Counted from the first letter of the stretch, positions 19,554-31,164 are shown. The stretch: DNA of 64,000 bases from Xiphydria camelus (GCA_963678675.1 OY783195.1:11000479-11064478); one strand, 5' to 3'. Numbers and translations are program-made. The notes: a model not told the origin generated them from the letters alone.

Positions 19554-21730
19554 CAAGGGGTGTTAGGTAGGTGTCCGCCTCCGATTTTGATCTCCTTGTA
19601 ATATGTTGTAGTCCACTAAAAACTAAGAGACACGTATTTTTTCTTATCGGCCCATAAAGGGTTTTAAGGGGTGAAACCGACCCCCAAAGTCCGGACCAAC
19701 ATCGGGTAGTTCTGCAGTTTCAGGTAGAAACACTGAACCTACGGGAACGAGATCCATGGCAAATTATTCATTATAACGAGTAATGAAAATACACGTTAAC
19801 CTGCCTATGGGGATGAAAGGGAAGGGGGTGAGCTACCCCTTCAAAACCAATTTTCTTGCCGTGATACAAAAATTGTCATTTCTATTTTGATCGGACCACT
19901 TGCGTTTTGTAGAGGGTACACAATTAAGGAACACGTATTATTGCATTTCAACGAAATCCCGCTCTAAAGCGATTACTTACCCCCTGATTCTGAACTCGAT
20001 TATCGTGCTACTATAACTATAACTTTTTCCTTCCAGTGTTGGATTAGTACTTAAATAATCGAATTTACGTCAATATTACAGATTTTAATTCCATTTTTAA
20101 TTTTAACCATCGGTGCCTTTAGTATACATGTACTTACATGTAGCCTGATAAATTTCATATACCAGATATAATAGTCTCATTTGCGCCATTTCTTGGCCCG
20201 TACTTTATCTCTAGCAGATTAATTTTCATTATCACGTTTCCAGCATTTAATTGAGAGGTGCGGCCCCTGGGCCTATTGTCCAAGTATAGTCAGATATATC
20301 GTTATGGCTCAATAAACAAAAAGGATAGATATCTCTAATTTAATTCTTTACTGCGACATTCATTCGTAGTCAAAGGTATTTGATTATTATTTTTATCCTA
20401 TCGGCTCTTTAGAACAATGGATTTGCATTTGACGTAATTCATTGCCAGAATACGGTGCACTCATTCTATTGATGTCAAATTTAATATTATTTATTTTGAT
20501 TAGCAAATTAAATGAAATACATGTATCTCTTACAATTAATATAAATACTTTGTGACATGTTATTAGGGTTTATACGTTTCACAGTAGTGACACTCATCGA
20601 AAAGGCGTTTAAAACATAGTGACTTCTTACACCAAGAATACCTTACTATTGAAAGTCCAGTGATTTCTTCCACAACTTCAACTCCATTGTATTCATTCAT
20701 ATCATCAAATAAAATTTTCTCGAAATTATCTTCCAATTCGAGTTCTTCATCATTTAGGACTTTCGGGGATATTTGCTCCTTCAAACGTAAGCAGCAAAAG
20801 ACGTATAACGTTAAGTGGGTTAACTTTCATTATCACACGAGAAATGTGTAATAAAAGAAAAACCGTTCTCCGTTAACGAACGAACTGGTACTAATTGTAG
20901 CAAAAAAATACTCATCGTGGGTGACGGGCACTATACTGATTGTAAACACGTCGCTCAAAAGTGCCGATAAGATAAAAGTAATCATCAAATACCTTTGACT
21001 ACGGCCTAGCGGCCGCACCTCTAAATTAAATTCTGGAAACGTGATAAAGAAAAGTAATCTACTAAAGATAAAGTGTTGTCATACGGGCCAAGAAATGACG
21101 TAAATGAGACTATTATATCTGGCATATGAAATTCATCAGGCTACATGCAAGTACATGTATACTAATGACACCGATGGTTAAATGTTAGAATGGAATTAAA
21201 ATCTGTAATATTGACGTAAATTCGATTATGTAAGTATTAATGCAACACTGGAAAGAAAAAGTTATAGTTATAGTAGCACGATAATCGAGTTCAGAATCAG
21301 GGGGTAAGTAATCGCTTTAGAGTGGGATTTCGTTGAAATACAAAAACACGTGTTCTTTAATTTTGTACCTTCTACAAACTGCAAATGGTCCGATCAAAAT
21401 AGAAATGACATTTTTCGTATCACGGCAAGAAAATTGGCTTTGAAGGGGTAGTTCACCCCCTAACCTTTCATCCCCATGGGCAGGTTAACGTGTATTTTCA
21501 TTGTTCGTTAAAATGAATAATTTGCCATGGATGTCGTTCCCGTAGGTTCGGTGTTTCTACCTTAAACTGCAGAACCGCCCAATGTTGGTCCTGACTTTGG
21601 GGGTCGGTTTCACCCCTTAAAACCCTTTATGGGCCGATGAGAAAAAATATGTGTCTCTTAGTTTTTAGTGGACTACAATATATTACAAGGAGATCAAAAT
21701 CGGAGACGGACATCTACCTAACACCCCTTG
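19554..21730. mobile_element. non-autonomous relative of the 1-3680 transposon
   Basis: CAAGGGGTGTTAGGTAG at 19554 and its exact inverse ending at 21730, with TTA on both sides (19551-19553, 21731-21733). Inverted arms extend ~750-850 bp. The subterminal text (AAGAGACAC, TATCGGCCCA, TTAAGGGGTGAAA) matches the arm of the first element in order. The centre keeps a fused remnant of the same transposase. Confidence 0.8.
20563..20784 (-). pseudogene. deletion-fused transposase remnant
   Basis: Seventy-three codons without an ATG at the start. The front (LNDEELELEDNFEKI) corresponds to the acidic N-part of the 440-2080 transposase (ENKLELEDSIEDS). The end (YSWCKKSLCFKRLFDECHYC) corresponds to its zinc module. 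The whole DNA-binding and catalytic region is gone and the first C-x2-C pair is lost, so it cannot be an active enzyme. Confidence 0.7.
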
Positions 21731-22086
21731 TTAGAAGAACTGAGTGCGGTTCTTGCACTGCTAGCGTTCCTCTCACGGCGTGTTTCCCTTTAGTCTAATC
21801 AAATGGTAGAAAATAGGGGAAAGTTTTGGTGGAGTTTTGAAATTTCATTTGTATATGTTTTTTGTATTGCTCTCTTTACAGGAATATTAAATTTACTAAC
21901 ACGAATTTTGTCCGGAAGAGCGTTTTTTAAGGAAAACCCAATAAAAAATGATTTTAGTTTTTATAAAATAACTGGAAAACTATACATTTTTGGTAAATAT
22001 TGGTTATATATGAGATGAAAGAGCATAACATTTCCTACATTTTATCTGATAGGTTTTTTTTCTAGGATCAACGGGTCAGTGCATCT
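21731..22086. other. spacer between transposon and CXC pseudogene
   Basis: A polypyrimidine-AG site at 21794 and another near 21879 could be acceptors of the same host gene as 19463-19530, but no convincing coding text follows. Confidence 0.3.
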
Positions 22087-22631
22087 TCACCGACGTATCC
22101 TTTTCCTCGAAGGCCCCGGCTTTTCATCGGCATCTACAACATAAAAAGAGACAAATAAAATTACAAGTTTGTTGTCTGGTTATGATTAGTTTAACTTAAT
22201 ATCTTGTAGAATTTCCTCATTTTCATTCATTGGGTTGGCAGATTCAGTGATTGAGAAATCCAACTCCAGTTCATTCCTTATTGAGGCCCCGGCTTTTCAT
22301 CGTCTATAATATAAAAAAAGAAAAACAAAGGAATTAGAATTTCGTTGTTTGTTACTGATTATTTTTAATTGATACCTTGTATAATTTCCTTGTCTTCTTT
22401 CAATGGGTTGGCAGGTTCAGTGACTACGAAAGCCAACTCCAGCTCGCTCGTCATTTCCACCTCATGTTCCGGGTCTTCAAGAATGACTGCCGTATTGCCG
22501 CAACTATTTTCGCAGTTCAAACAGAAATTAGAACAGTTAAGCCCTGCTTTCTTAAAGCCACAACTTTTTTTTGCAATTTGTAGTGCATTTGCACGAGACA
22601 AGCTTCAATAAATCTTGGGGAGCAGGTGGTA

Positions 22632-23170
22632 CGAGGGGGGGTCAATAAGTCCTTAGAAAAAGATAGAAAAACAATTTTTTGGGGTAAATTTTTTTTTATT
22701 TTTCAACATAATCTCCTTCTAGTTCGATACACTTTACCAGACGTCCCTCTAATTTTTTTAAGCCTTCAGAAAAGTATGATTGTGGAAGTTCCTCAAAATA
22801 CGCGTTTGTTTGTGCGATGACCTCCTCGTTTGACGTGAAGCGTTGTCCGCCGAGCCATTTTTTTAAATTTGGAAATAAGAAGAAGTCACTCGGAGCCAAA
22901 TCTGGTGAATACGGTGGATGGTCTATTAATTCAAACTTCAATTCCTCAATTTTAGCCTCAATTCACTTTTTTCCATTTCTTTCGATAAACGAGACTTGTT
23001 TTCTTCAACTGAATATAAAAACTAGATCACTCTATGAATATAGCTGAAACTTTGACAGCTATCTAGCGAGGATTGACACTTACTAAAAACAGACCATTAG
23101 CGATGCTACGAGTGCCACCTCTTATATCTTCTAAGGACTTATTGACACCCCCCCCCCCCCCCCCCCCTCG
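22632..23170. mobile_element. mariner element, internally deleted
   Basis: CGAGGGGGGGTCAATAAGTCC at the left and its inverse at the right, with TA at 22630-22631 and 23171-23172. The right terminus has a run of 20 C (23148-23167) where the left has 7 G. It interrupts the CXC pseudogene between LAPVTS and PPAPQDLLKL. Confidence 0.85.
22696..22941 (-). pseudogene. mariner transposase C-terminal fragment
   Basis: Reads HPPYSPDLAPSDFFLFPN, LKKWLGGQRF, then LVKCIELEGDYVEK: the third catalytic Asp block and C-terminus of an irritans-like mariner transposase (family ~350 residues). The first two catalytic Asp residues and the DNA-binding half are deleted. Confidence 0.85.
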
Positions 23171-23852
23171 TAACAAGCTTGTCACAGGTGCAAGACCAGT
23201 TTGTAATCTTTTCCATCCCCACTCTTCTGAGTTTTTTTTTGACACCTAACCATTGCTGGACCTGATGGTAGACTCTTAGTGAGTGTTGTCGTGCTGCAGC
23301 TGCAGATGGTGGTAGTGATGCATTGTTTGCCTTGTGCTTGAAAGCAGATTTAATGTAGGATATATATCTGAAGTGATTAAGTGAAGGCACAGTTTTACCA
23401 GTTTACCCATATAGTGAAACCAAGAAACGTTCACCAGCATCAGCAACCATATCCTGAATAGCATGGAAGTCTTTGAATACTTTGATAGTGACAGAAAGAT
23501 CAGGGTTTTTTCTCAGGGTATGAAGGAACTTCAGTTACCCATAAAAAACAACTACTGCGTGTGATTTATATTTTGATTTGACATATTCCACGTAATTGTC
23601 ACAAATAGAAGAAAATGATTGATTCATGGTTCATAATATCTTATGTAAAAGAAAACCGCCATCAATGACGTATTCAACTTGGTCACTTAACTGCTTGTTT
23701 ATTAGGGGTTTGAATGATTTATACACAGAGTAGAGTTGGCTCCTTTTCTTAAACCGTTATCAAACAGTGACAAGGAAAAAGGGCCTAGATCATACGTCAA
23801 AAACTCCTCGAGCTGCTCCTCTGAGTGCTTGGCAACGGTCATTCATTGGTTA

Positions 23853-23895
23853 TAATATATATATTCATAATTATATATATATATATATATATATA
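23853..23895. repeat. (TA)n microsatellite
   Basis: AT-alternating tract at the left border of a TA-targeting foldback; a similar tract (24772-24807) lies at the right border. Confidence 0.8.
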
Positions 23896-24768
23896 CAGGG
23901 TGACATTTTGAAAACTTGCCACCCCAATATCTTAGAAAGTTACAGGGATTTTCTAAAAAACAAAAATACGGTTTCGGCAGTGGAGAGGGGGAACCAAAAT
24001 GACATAATCGGAGACGCACCTACTCCAACCCCCTTAGGGGTAGCCCCCCCAACTTTGTAATCTTAAATAGCAACCCCCCATGTGTGATACAGCGTTGGAA
24101 AGCTCTTTAAAAATGCTTTACAACAACACCAAATTTTGGTACCTTTCGATGAGTAGTTTTTGCGCAAATCGAGAAAGAAACTGCTAGAAGTAAGTTGTCA
24201 ATTTATTTATTAAAGGTCAATTACGTTACAATAAATTTTCGAAATGATTTCCATTGATTTTTCGGACTTTTTCAAATGTTGTTCTTGAAATTTTGCGACA
24301 TTCTTGCATAATTCTCTGTTTCAGTTGGTTAATGCTTGCTGGTTGAGTTTGAAAAACAACAGATTTCAGATGTCCCCATAAGAAGAAATCGCAGGGAGTA
24401 AGATCAGATAATGGAAATCATTTCGAAAATTTATTGTAACATAATTGACCTTTAATAAATAAATTGACAAAACTTACTTCTGGCAGTTTCTTTCTCGATT
24501 TGCGCGAAAACTACTCATCGAAAGGTACCAAAATTTGGTGTTGTTGTAAAGCATTTTTAAAGAGCTTTCCAACGCTGTATTACACATGGGGGGTTGCTAT
24601 TTAAGATTACAAAGTTGGGGGGGCTACCCCTAAGGGGGTTGGAGTAGGTGCGTCTCCGATTATGTCATTTTGGTTCCCCCTCTCCACTGCCGAAACCGTA
24701 TTTTTGTTTTTTAGAAAATCCCTGTAACTTTCTAAGATATTGGGGTGGCAAGTTTTCAAAATGTCACC

Positions 24769-24771
<3 letters not shown>
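23896..24771. mobile_element. CAGGGTGACATTTTG foldback with transposase at its centre
   Basis: Exact inverted ends (CAGGGTGACATTTTG), TA on both sides, arms ~360 bp each. The ~160 bp between the arms encodes a piece of Tc1/mariner-like transposase on the minus strand, identifying the parent family. Confidence 0.85.
24237..24415 (-). pseudogene. Tc1/mariner-like transposase C-terminal remnant
   Basis: Minus strand reads PLSDLTPCDFFLWGHLKS, VVFQTQPASINQLKQRI, then EKVRKINGNHFENLL. The DLTPxDFFLWG block is the third-Asp region of the insect DDE family with 'SPDLTPLDFFLWG'. Only ~60 of ~350 residues are left and there is no ATG. Confidence 0.75.
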
Positions 24772-24807
<36 letters not shown>

Positions 24808-24812
<5 letters not shown>

Positions 24813-25024
24813 AAACGTGTGGCCGCCACGCGCGGAAGAAGTGAAACTTCGATACCAGTTTCTCTGAATTTGATTCCGGTGGTATTGGTTTCAATTGGCT
24901 TTATACAAGTCTTTTACAATGCTTCTTCGTAAAGCCAATTGAAACTAATATCACCGGAATCAAATTCAGAGAAATTGGTATCGAAGTTTCACTTCTTCCG
25001 CGCGTGGCGGCCAAACGTTTTGTT
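24808..25024. mobile_element. 217 bp foldback MITE (AAACAAAACGT ends)
   Basis: ~95 bp arms from GGCCGCCACGCGCGGAAGAA inward, nearly perfect, centre ~25 bp. It stands beside the (TA)n tract. Confidence 0.75.
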
Positions 25025-26522
25025 TTTTTTTGCCATAATTATTTTAATATTACACATACGCGAAAGAATGTTCAGTGTTCATTGACGTTTACGGAAGATA
25101 AAGTTTATTTAACACGTTGCCTGTCACTGTACTATTTCGACCGTTCTGTAACCTTTTTTGCAATAATAATTATAAATTAATACACACACACACACATGAG
25201 CGCGCGCGAAAGAATGTACAGTAATGCACGGTGGTTACTCGAGAAAAGTCGCAACTCCGATCGCAGACTACACGAGCTCTGTATGGCCGGCCACTCGACG
25301 CGGTAAAATCCGGAAAACTAAAAATGCGATAAACGAAGTACAAACAACTGACAAGTAACTCTGCGCCCTTTAGTCTGGCTTCTCATATCATCTTACGGAT
25401 ACGCCCAAAAAAGGGTCCTGAACGCTAAATTTATGGTGAGCCTAAACAGTCCTCTTAGTGGAGGTGCGACACTGCGTCGCCTCATAATATGAACAATAGC
25501 TTTCATCGCCCGAAGAAACCCTCTCGAGCAACGCAAACCAGACCGACCCCCTCTGCACAGTCTAAACAGCGATTGATTTTTGCGTCATTTATTCTTCAGT
25601 TTCAAGTTAATAACTATAACATGTGCGATCAAGAGTAGATCTCGAGGTCGTAAATCCCGAAAGCACTACTGCGTGACACGACTAGTGACCGAAAACATGG
25701 AGAGGTAGATTTAAACCATATCGGTTAGTTGAAATGATTTAACACTGCACACAATCTTACTGGTGATTATATTGGATTCAAAAAGATACAGTAATTTCGT
25801 GATGTAGCCGTGGTTTACAATTAGATACACTACGAGATTATTTTGAGGGGAAGGTGCGAGACTGCGAACGCATTCGCATCCCACATTCACCCAAACAGAC
25901 TGCCCGCCTCGCCGTTACGACCGATGTACAGATTCGATCTTGATTAGCGCGTTACTTAGGTTGTGATAATAGTGAGCGGTAAGAAATGACGTAGAAGTCC
26001 CCTCGCGACGGAACTCATATTTTACGAGGCTGGCTCGCGAGGCCGCCGCGCAAGGTAGCCTCAAGACATTTTTGCCTCGGAATATGTAGACAAACGAACA
26101 GCGGTAGCTTCATGAGACAAGGCGATGCAACGCGAGGCACGCCTCGCACAGCGGCCTCGCGCTCCAGTCTCGCAAAGTCGACACATGGCTTGCCTGGCAA
26201 AGGCGATAGTCTACGTATGGTAGAGAGCGGTGGAATGGGGCAGAGTTGAGAGCAGTGTATTGGGGCAGGGTCGAGAGCGCTGTGTGAATGAGGCACGGTC
26301 GAAAGCGCTGGAGAGTGTGTGGATTTCGTTACGGTTTTTCGTGTCGCCGCGCGCGATTTTAATACTCTCAGCACAAAGAAGTTTCACTTCAAAAAATGAA
26401 TGTTTGTCTGTCTGTCTGTCTGTCTTTTATGCCTTCCTAAACCGTTCATCCGATTGCGATGAAACTTTGGGGAATGGTTGAATGCATGCCAGCGATGGTT
26501 TCTGAGTTAGTAAATCTTATAC
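25025..26522. other. GC-richer unassigned stretch
   Basis: An (AC)n tract (25182-25196) is followed by ~1.1 kb of higher GC with CpG, and a GTCT repeat (26405-26428) before CCTAAACCGTTCATCCGATT. That last motif commonly precedes Helitron debris in insects, but I see no gene or clear 5' end here. Confidence 0.3.
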
Positions 26523-26998
26523 AGAGTGTTCAAAAAGTCTAGGTAAGGCTGATTATCTCTGCGGGAAATCATTTTAGAGAAAAATGTTTAATACAGAACT
26601 TTTAGAATTTTTCACTGGCTACCCGATGGTCATATTGGATTTTACCGTGACCATGACCTTCAAGGTCAAATAGATTTTTTAAAGTGGGAACCCCTATTTT
26701 TGATACTGGAAATGAAAAGAGCGGGAAATTTCACGTTCAAATATGTCCTTGACCATTTTTTTCATGTGACCTTTATGATCAGCGGGGGTCAAATTGAGGT
26801 CGAGTACAGTTCGGCTTCGTACCATGAAAGCTATGGGCCCTAGAAAATTCTTTTTGATAGTAGGGTTTAGGATTTTTTCATGGCTATACAATGGTGATAT
26901 TGGATTTAACCTTGACCATGATCTTCATTTGGAATTTCTTACATCTGACATAATATTCTAAATCAGTTACACGAAAAACCCCTTAGTACCAACCAAAT
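26523..26998. other. single end of a CAGGGTGTTC-type element
   Basis: CAGAGTGTTCAAAAAGTC begins a segment with GACCTTCAAGGTCA and TGACCTTT words. No matching right end is visible. Confidence 0.35.
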
Positions 26999-27461
26999 TT
27001 ACTCGAAGCAACAATCATCACTGGCAAATTCAAAGGCGAAGACGTACTCATTCACGCATACCTATGATTTCCTATGATAACATTCGAATTCAAGGGGCTC
27101 CAGTTCCCTTTGCGTCTTGCTTTTGCTACCATCAACAAAGCACAAGGTCAATCGTTGACTATTGTTGGCTTAAATTTGGAAAATTCATGTTTTTCACACG
27201 GCCAATTGTATGTGGCTTGCTCCAAAGTTGGCACACCCAAAAATTTACACGTTTTTACTCCAAATAAAAAAATTAAAAACATTGTCTATCCGCTGGCCTT
27301 AAGATAAATTAATAAAAGAAATATGTTTTCCAATTTAAATTAAATACATGTTTTTTTTAGCGTAGCATAGCTCCCTACCTATAGATATCTGCCAACAATT
27401 CGTCAAATGACGGCCAAAATCAATCCACAATCTACCCGCGCGAAGCCGGGCGGGTCGCTAG
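26999..27461 (+). mobile_element. Helitron 3' end with helicase tail
   Basis: The plus strand reads LLEATIITGKFKGEDVLIH, then after a frame change FEFKGLQFPLRLAFATINK, AQGQSLTIVGLNLE, and SHGQLYVACSKVG to 27307. These are the final Pif1-type helicase motifs of animal Helitron Rep/Hel proteins. Downstream, ACCCGC...GCGGGT (27434-27455) forms the terminal hairpin and the element ends CTAG at 27458-27461, followed by T, the canonical Helitron terminus. The rest of Rep/Hel is not in the window, so this is a 5'-truncated copy. Confidence 0.85.
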
Positions 27462-27471
27462 TATATATATA

Positions 27472-28823
27472 CAGGGTGTCCAAAAAGTATGGAAACGGTT
27501 GAATATCTCGAAAAGTACGTTTCAGATCGGGAAACGAAAAAACACGTATCTGATATTAAAAAAAAAACTATCAAATTATACCAAGATTGATCCCACACCC
27601 CAATCCCTGTGGGTGGGGCAGGGGAAACTTCAAAATCTTAAATAGGAACCCCCACTCTTGATTGCATATTCGCATTCTACATTAAAAACTACATAACTTT
27701 TATTGGAAACATTTTTTTCGATTCGTGGCAGATGGTGCTATAATCGACGAAATTCAATTTTTTCGGTTTTTGCAATTGAAAGTCGATTTATTCGATTCTG
27801 CAATGCAATTGGGATAGAAATTAACATTTTTATTCTCATACTTGATATTTTTGTTAAAAATTTAATTTAGTTTTGCAAATTTGAATTTACAGTAAAACTT
27901 TCGTCGTTAGACGTTTAGAAATCTGGCAACTACACTACTTTTAGCGTATCCCAGAAACAACGACGTGGAAGTACGAGTTTTCTGTTCCATTCAAATGCTG
28001 CCCTTCACACAATTTTTTGATGGAAAAGTACCATTTTATGAGATTACTTGAGCCGGAAAATTTTATTTTCCATCCTAGTCCAGAAAATACATTCTTTTAC
28101 CTGTTCAGTCAACAGTCAGACTTTTAAAATTCAAAACAATTAGACCCATCATAAATTGAGCTATTTAAATAATTTCAGGTCAGAAATTCCTTTGTCACCG
28201 TCAGTACCCGGTATTTCCTGTGTTTATTGAAACCTATTTCTTGAAAACTCATTAACTCTGCAAGTCCTAGAATTTGTCGTTAGACTGACAAATCACAAAT
28301 CTACCCCACGCGAACTGCTACATCCCTTCTCTAATTCTCCTTCTTGTCTTGTATTGTATTGTATTTGCCAGATTTCTAAACGTCCAACGACGAAAGTTTT
28401 ATTGTAAATTCAAATTGTCAAAACTAAATTAAATTTTTAACAAAAATATCAAGTATGAGAATAAAAATGTTAATTTCTATCCCAATTGCATTGCAGAATC
28501 GAATAAATCGACTCTCAATTGCAAAAACCGAAAAAATTGAATTTCGTCGATTATAGCGCCACCTGCCACGAATCGAAAAAAATGTTTCAAATAAAAGTTA
28601 TATAGTTTTTAATGTAGAATCCGATCATGCAATCAAGAGCGGGGGTTCCTATTTAAGATTTTGAAGCTTCCCCCTGCCCCACCCACAGGGGTTGGGGTGT
28701 GGGATCAATCTTGGTATCATTTGATAGTTTTTTTAAAAGTATCAGATACGTGTTTTTTCTTTTCCCGATCTGAAGCGTACTTTTCGAGATATTCAACCGT
28801 CTCCATACTTTTTGGACACCCTG
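27472..28823. mobile_element. CAGGGTGTCC foldback element, copy 2
   Basis: Same ends and arms as 6361-7450, with TA at 27470-27471 and 28824-28825. The centre differs: it carries a second inverted repeat (ACTTTCGTCGTTAGACGTTT near 27903 and its inverse near 28375-28400). Confidence 0.85.
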
Positions 28824-28831
28824 TATATATA

Positions 28832-29739
28832 CCAGGTGTAGAAGTATGAAACCGGAATTTTTTTGTAAAAATTACACGTCTGTCGTTTGAAAATGATAAA
28901 AAATATTTTATTCAAAATAATCTCCATTGCTATTTATGCATTTTTCCCACCTCTCTGGCAGTTTATGAATGCCACGCCAAAAAAAAACTGTTGTTCTTTT
29001 GAAGCAAACCAGTTATCGAGCCATTTTCGTATATTTTCATACGAATTGAAGCATTGTTCAGCGAGAGCGTGTCCCAGTGATGCGAATAAATGATAATAAT
29101 CGGACGGAGCCAAGTCTGGAGAATAAGCCGCATGCGCTAGTATTTGCCAACTGAACGCCTCGATCGTTTCCCTGACCCGTTTTGCTGTGTGTGATGGGGC
29201 ATTATCATGGAGCAAAATGACTTTGTGGGTTGCCTTTTTACATATTCCGGTCATTCTTCATGTAATGCTCGATTTAAGACGATCATTTGCTGTTGGTAAC
29301 AATCAGTTTTAACAGTTTCACCAGGTTTTAGCAGCTCATAATAGATTAGAAATTTTTTGGTGGTTTCCGACGCTCTTCGTTTCTCATGTCAAAATCACCA
29401 CTTTTGAATTTTTTAAACCACTCGAAGCACTGTGTTTTACCAAGAGCATGTTGACCGTAAGCTTCGACAAGCATTCGATGCGATTCTGCAGCAGTTTTCT
29501 TCAAATGATAAAAGAAAACCAACGCTGTCCGCAAATCGTAGTTCGTAGGCACAAAACTCGACATGTTTAAGGTTATAGAAAAATATACTGGTGTATGAAA
29601 CTTGGGTTGTTGTATCTTGAAAATCTTCGTCAGCTATTAGAGGAAGACACAATGGCGCTGCAGAAGCGGTCTTACGGCCCCTAAATTGATGGCTAGCACC
29701 ATTTATAGGGAAATTCCGGTTTCATACTTCTACACCTGG
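28832..29739. mobile_element. mariner element, 908 bp deletion derivative
   Basis: CCAGGTGTAGAAGTATGAAA and its inverse, TA at 28830-28831 and 29740-29741. Full mariners are ~1.3 kb; ~400 bp of coding sequence is missing. Confidence 0.9.
28868..29564 (-). pseudogene. mariner transposase, deleted and frameshifted
   Basis: Starts MSSFVPTNYDLRTALVFFYH with the N-terminal helix-turn-helix (GKTQCFEWFKKFKSGDF). About 100 residues with the first catalytic Asp are deleted after RRKPP. The text resumes at IYYELLKPGETVKTD, continues to ILLHDNAPSHTAKRV (second Asp) and YSPDLAPSDYH (third Asp) and ends near PERWEKCINSNGDYFE. At least two frameshifts or stops. DD34D spacing is as expected for mariner. 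Confidence 0.85.
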
Positions 29740-29770
29740 TATATAACGGAATATTCTCATGACATATACA

Positions 29771-30918
29771 ATCCGTTCCCTCTATACACGCCAGCGTAGC
29801 ACATTGCATATCGGTTGACGCTATCGGATCCAAGATGGTTGCCTAACATTCGGTGACAATACCGACAGCCCGGACATGAACCAAATAGCCAGGACACGAA
29901 CTAAATAGACGTTTCAGTCCGAAAAACATCGGCCATCTCAATAGTGGTGAATGTGACAGATGCTCTGACAGATAGTTTAATAACACAAGTAACTTATCTG
30001 ATGGCACTTCTTCTGAGATACTGATGTCTCCTTGCCTGCTCTTTATGCACAACCAGAAAAAAATGGCACTGCTTCCGTTCACTATCTTGATTATTCGAAA
30101 AAGATACAAACAATTTTTATGTTATTTGGTGTGCTGATTTCTAAAATGGCCTCCATTTTTTTCCATCACGTCAGGATTTTTTGTAAAATCGATATCGCTA
30201 TTTTTGCTGGAATCCTATTTGAAAATTAATTATCTCGAACAATTTTGCGTACTATCTGGCAACAGTGGTTTTTATCTATTCAAATATATGTAAAATAATC
30301 GATTCTTGGTGAGGCAAATTAATTTTTCAGCAATCGATTATTTTGTATAGGTTTAAATGGATGAAAACCACTGTTACCAGATCGCAGGAGCCGCCTCTGG
30401 TCGAGAGGAAAACTGAACGTTCCCTTGAGTTTAAACTTAAATACATCAACTTATGGTGTAGTTTCTAGAGAAAAATCACCAACATACTATTTTAATTTGT
30501 TTTCATTAAGATAAGTTACATGAAATAGGTTATCGACCAAAAGTTTAAAAGTTAGAAATGTTCATAAAAATCCAAGTAAACTTAAATTTTTCAAGAAAAC
30601 TTGACGTGATAGAACTTTCTTATTATTTTTTTTTTAAATTAATACCAAAAAATACATAAAGTTCAGTTGTCACTTTTCTTGTATTTTTTTTCATCGCAGG
30701 CTTGTGTTATTAAACTATCTGTCAGAGCATCTGTCACATTCACCACTATTGAGATGGCCGATGTTTTTCGGACTGAAACGTCTATTTAGTTCGTGTCCTG
30801 GCTATTTGGTTCATGTCCGGGCTGTCGGTATTGTCACCGAATGTTAGGCAACCATCTTGGATCCGATAGCGCCAACCGATATGTAATGTGCTACGCTGGC
30901 GTGTGTAGAGGGGAACGG
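29771..30918. mobile_element. long foldback element with CCGTTCCC ends
   Basis: Arms of ~230 bp (29771-30000 and 30690-30918) are nearly perfect. Between them (30000-30110) is text also present, inverted, at 37232-37425: YSSEI-like frame, CTGCTCTTTATGCACA and CGTTCACTATCT. Confidence 0.75.
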
Positions 30919-31164
30919 ATTATATATATATATATATACAGGGAGTTCCTAAATATCATGTACAAACGGAAGGAGGTAATTCTTTGTCTTATTTCATGAC
31001 TAAAAGTTCATATAAACATAGGCCCGTAAAGGCTTCGTTACTGATCTACAGGGTGTTGAGATTTCAAAATTTTTAAAGTTTTTTTTATAGCTCATGCAGT
31101 TTTTAAGATATTTAGCTCAAATTTGTAATGTAGGTTATGCTATAGGGCTTATATCATCCCTAGT
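30919..31164. other. single ends of CAGGG-type elements
   Basis: CAGGGAGTTCCTAAATATCA at about 30940 and CAGGGTGTTGAGATTTC at about 31052 each look like one end of a TA-targeting element without its partner. Confidence 0.4.

Larger units (their letters stand above)
22087..23842 (-). pseudogene. decayed XPG/PIN-like nuclease plus CXC gene
   Basis: Second copy of the gene at 40572-41924, on the minus strand and broken. In order: SEEQLEEFLTYDLGPFSLSLFD (23840-23770), a block missing from the intact ORF; VEYVIDGGFLLHK and SICDNYVEYVK (23690-23580); a deletion of the nuclease middle; NPDLSVTIKVF...AGERFLVSLYG; AARQHSLRVYHQVQQWLG; EEWGWKRLQTG; then a mariner insertion; then PPAPQDLLKLVSCKC and CGFKKAGLNCSNFC of the CXC domain. 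The end RKRIRR-stop at 22087 matches the basic end SSKRGRFK of the intact copy. The 3' part is tandemly duplicated (22090-22290 and 22275-22460). Multiple stops and frameshifts. Confidence 0.8.

Noticed and set aside
23767..24894. Frames at both ends of the 23896-24771 foldback ending in the same peptide
   Set aside because: They translate the terminal arms and (TA)n tracts; the only real coding text is the central DLTPCDFFLWG fragment.
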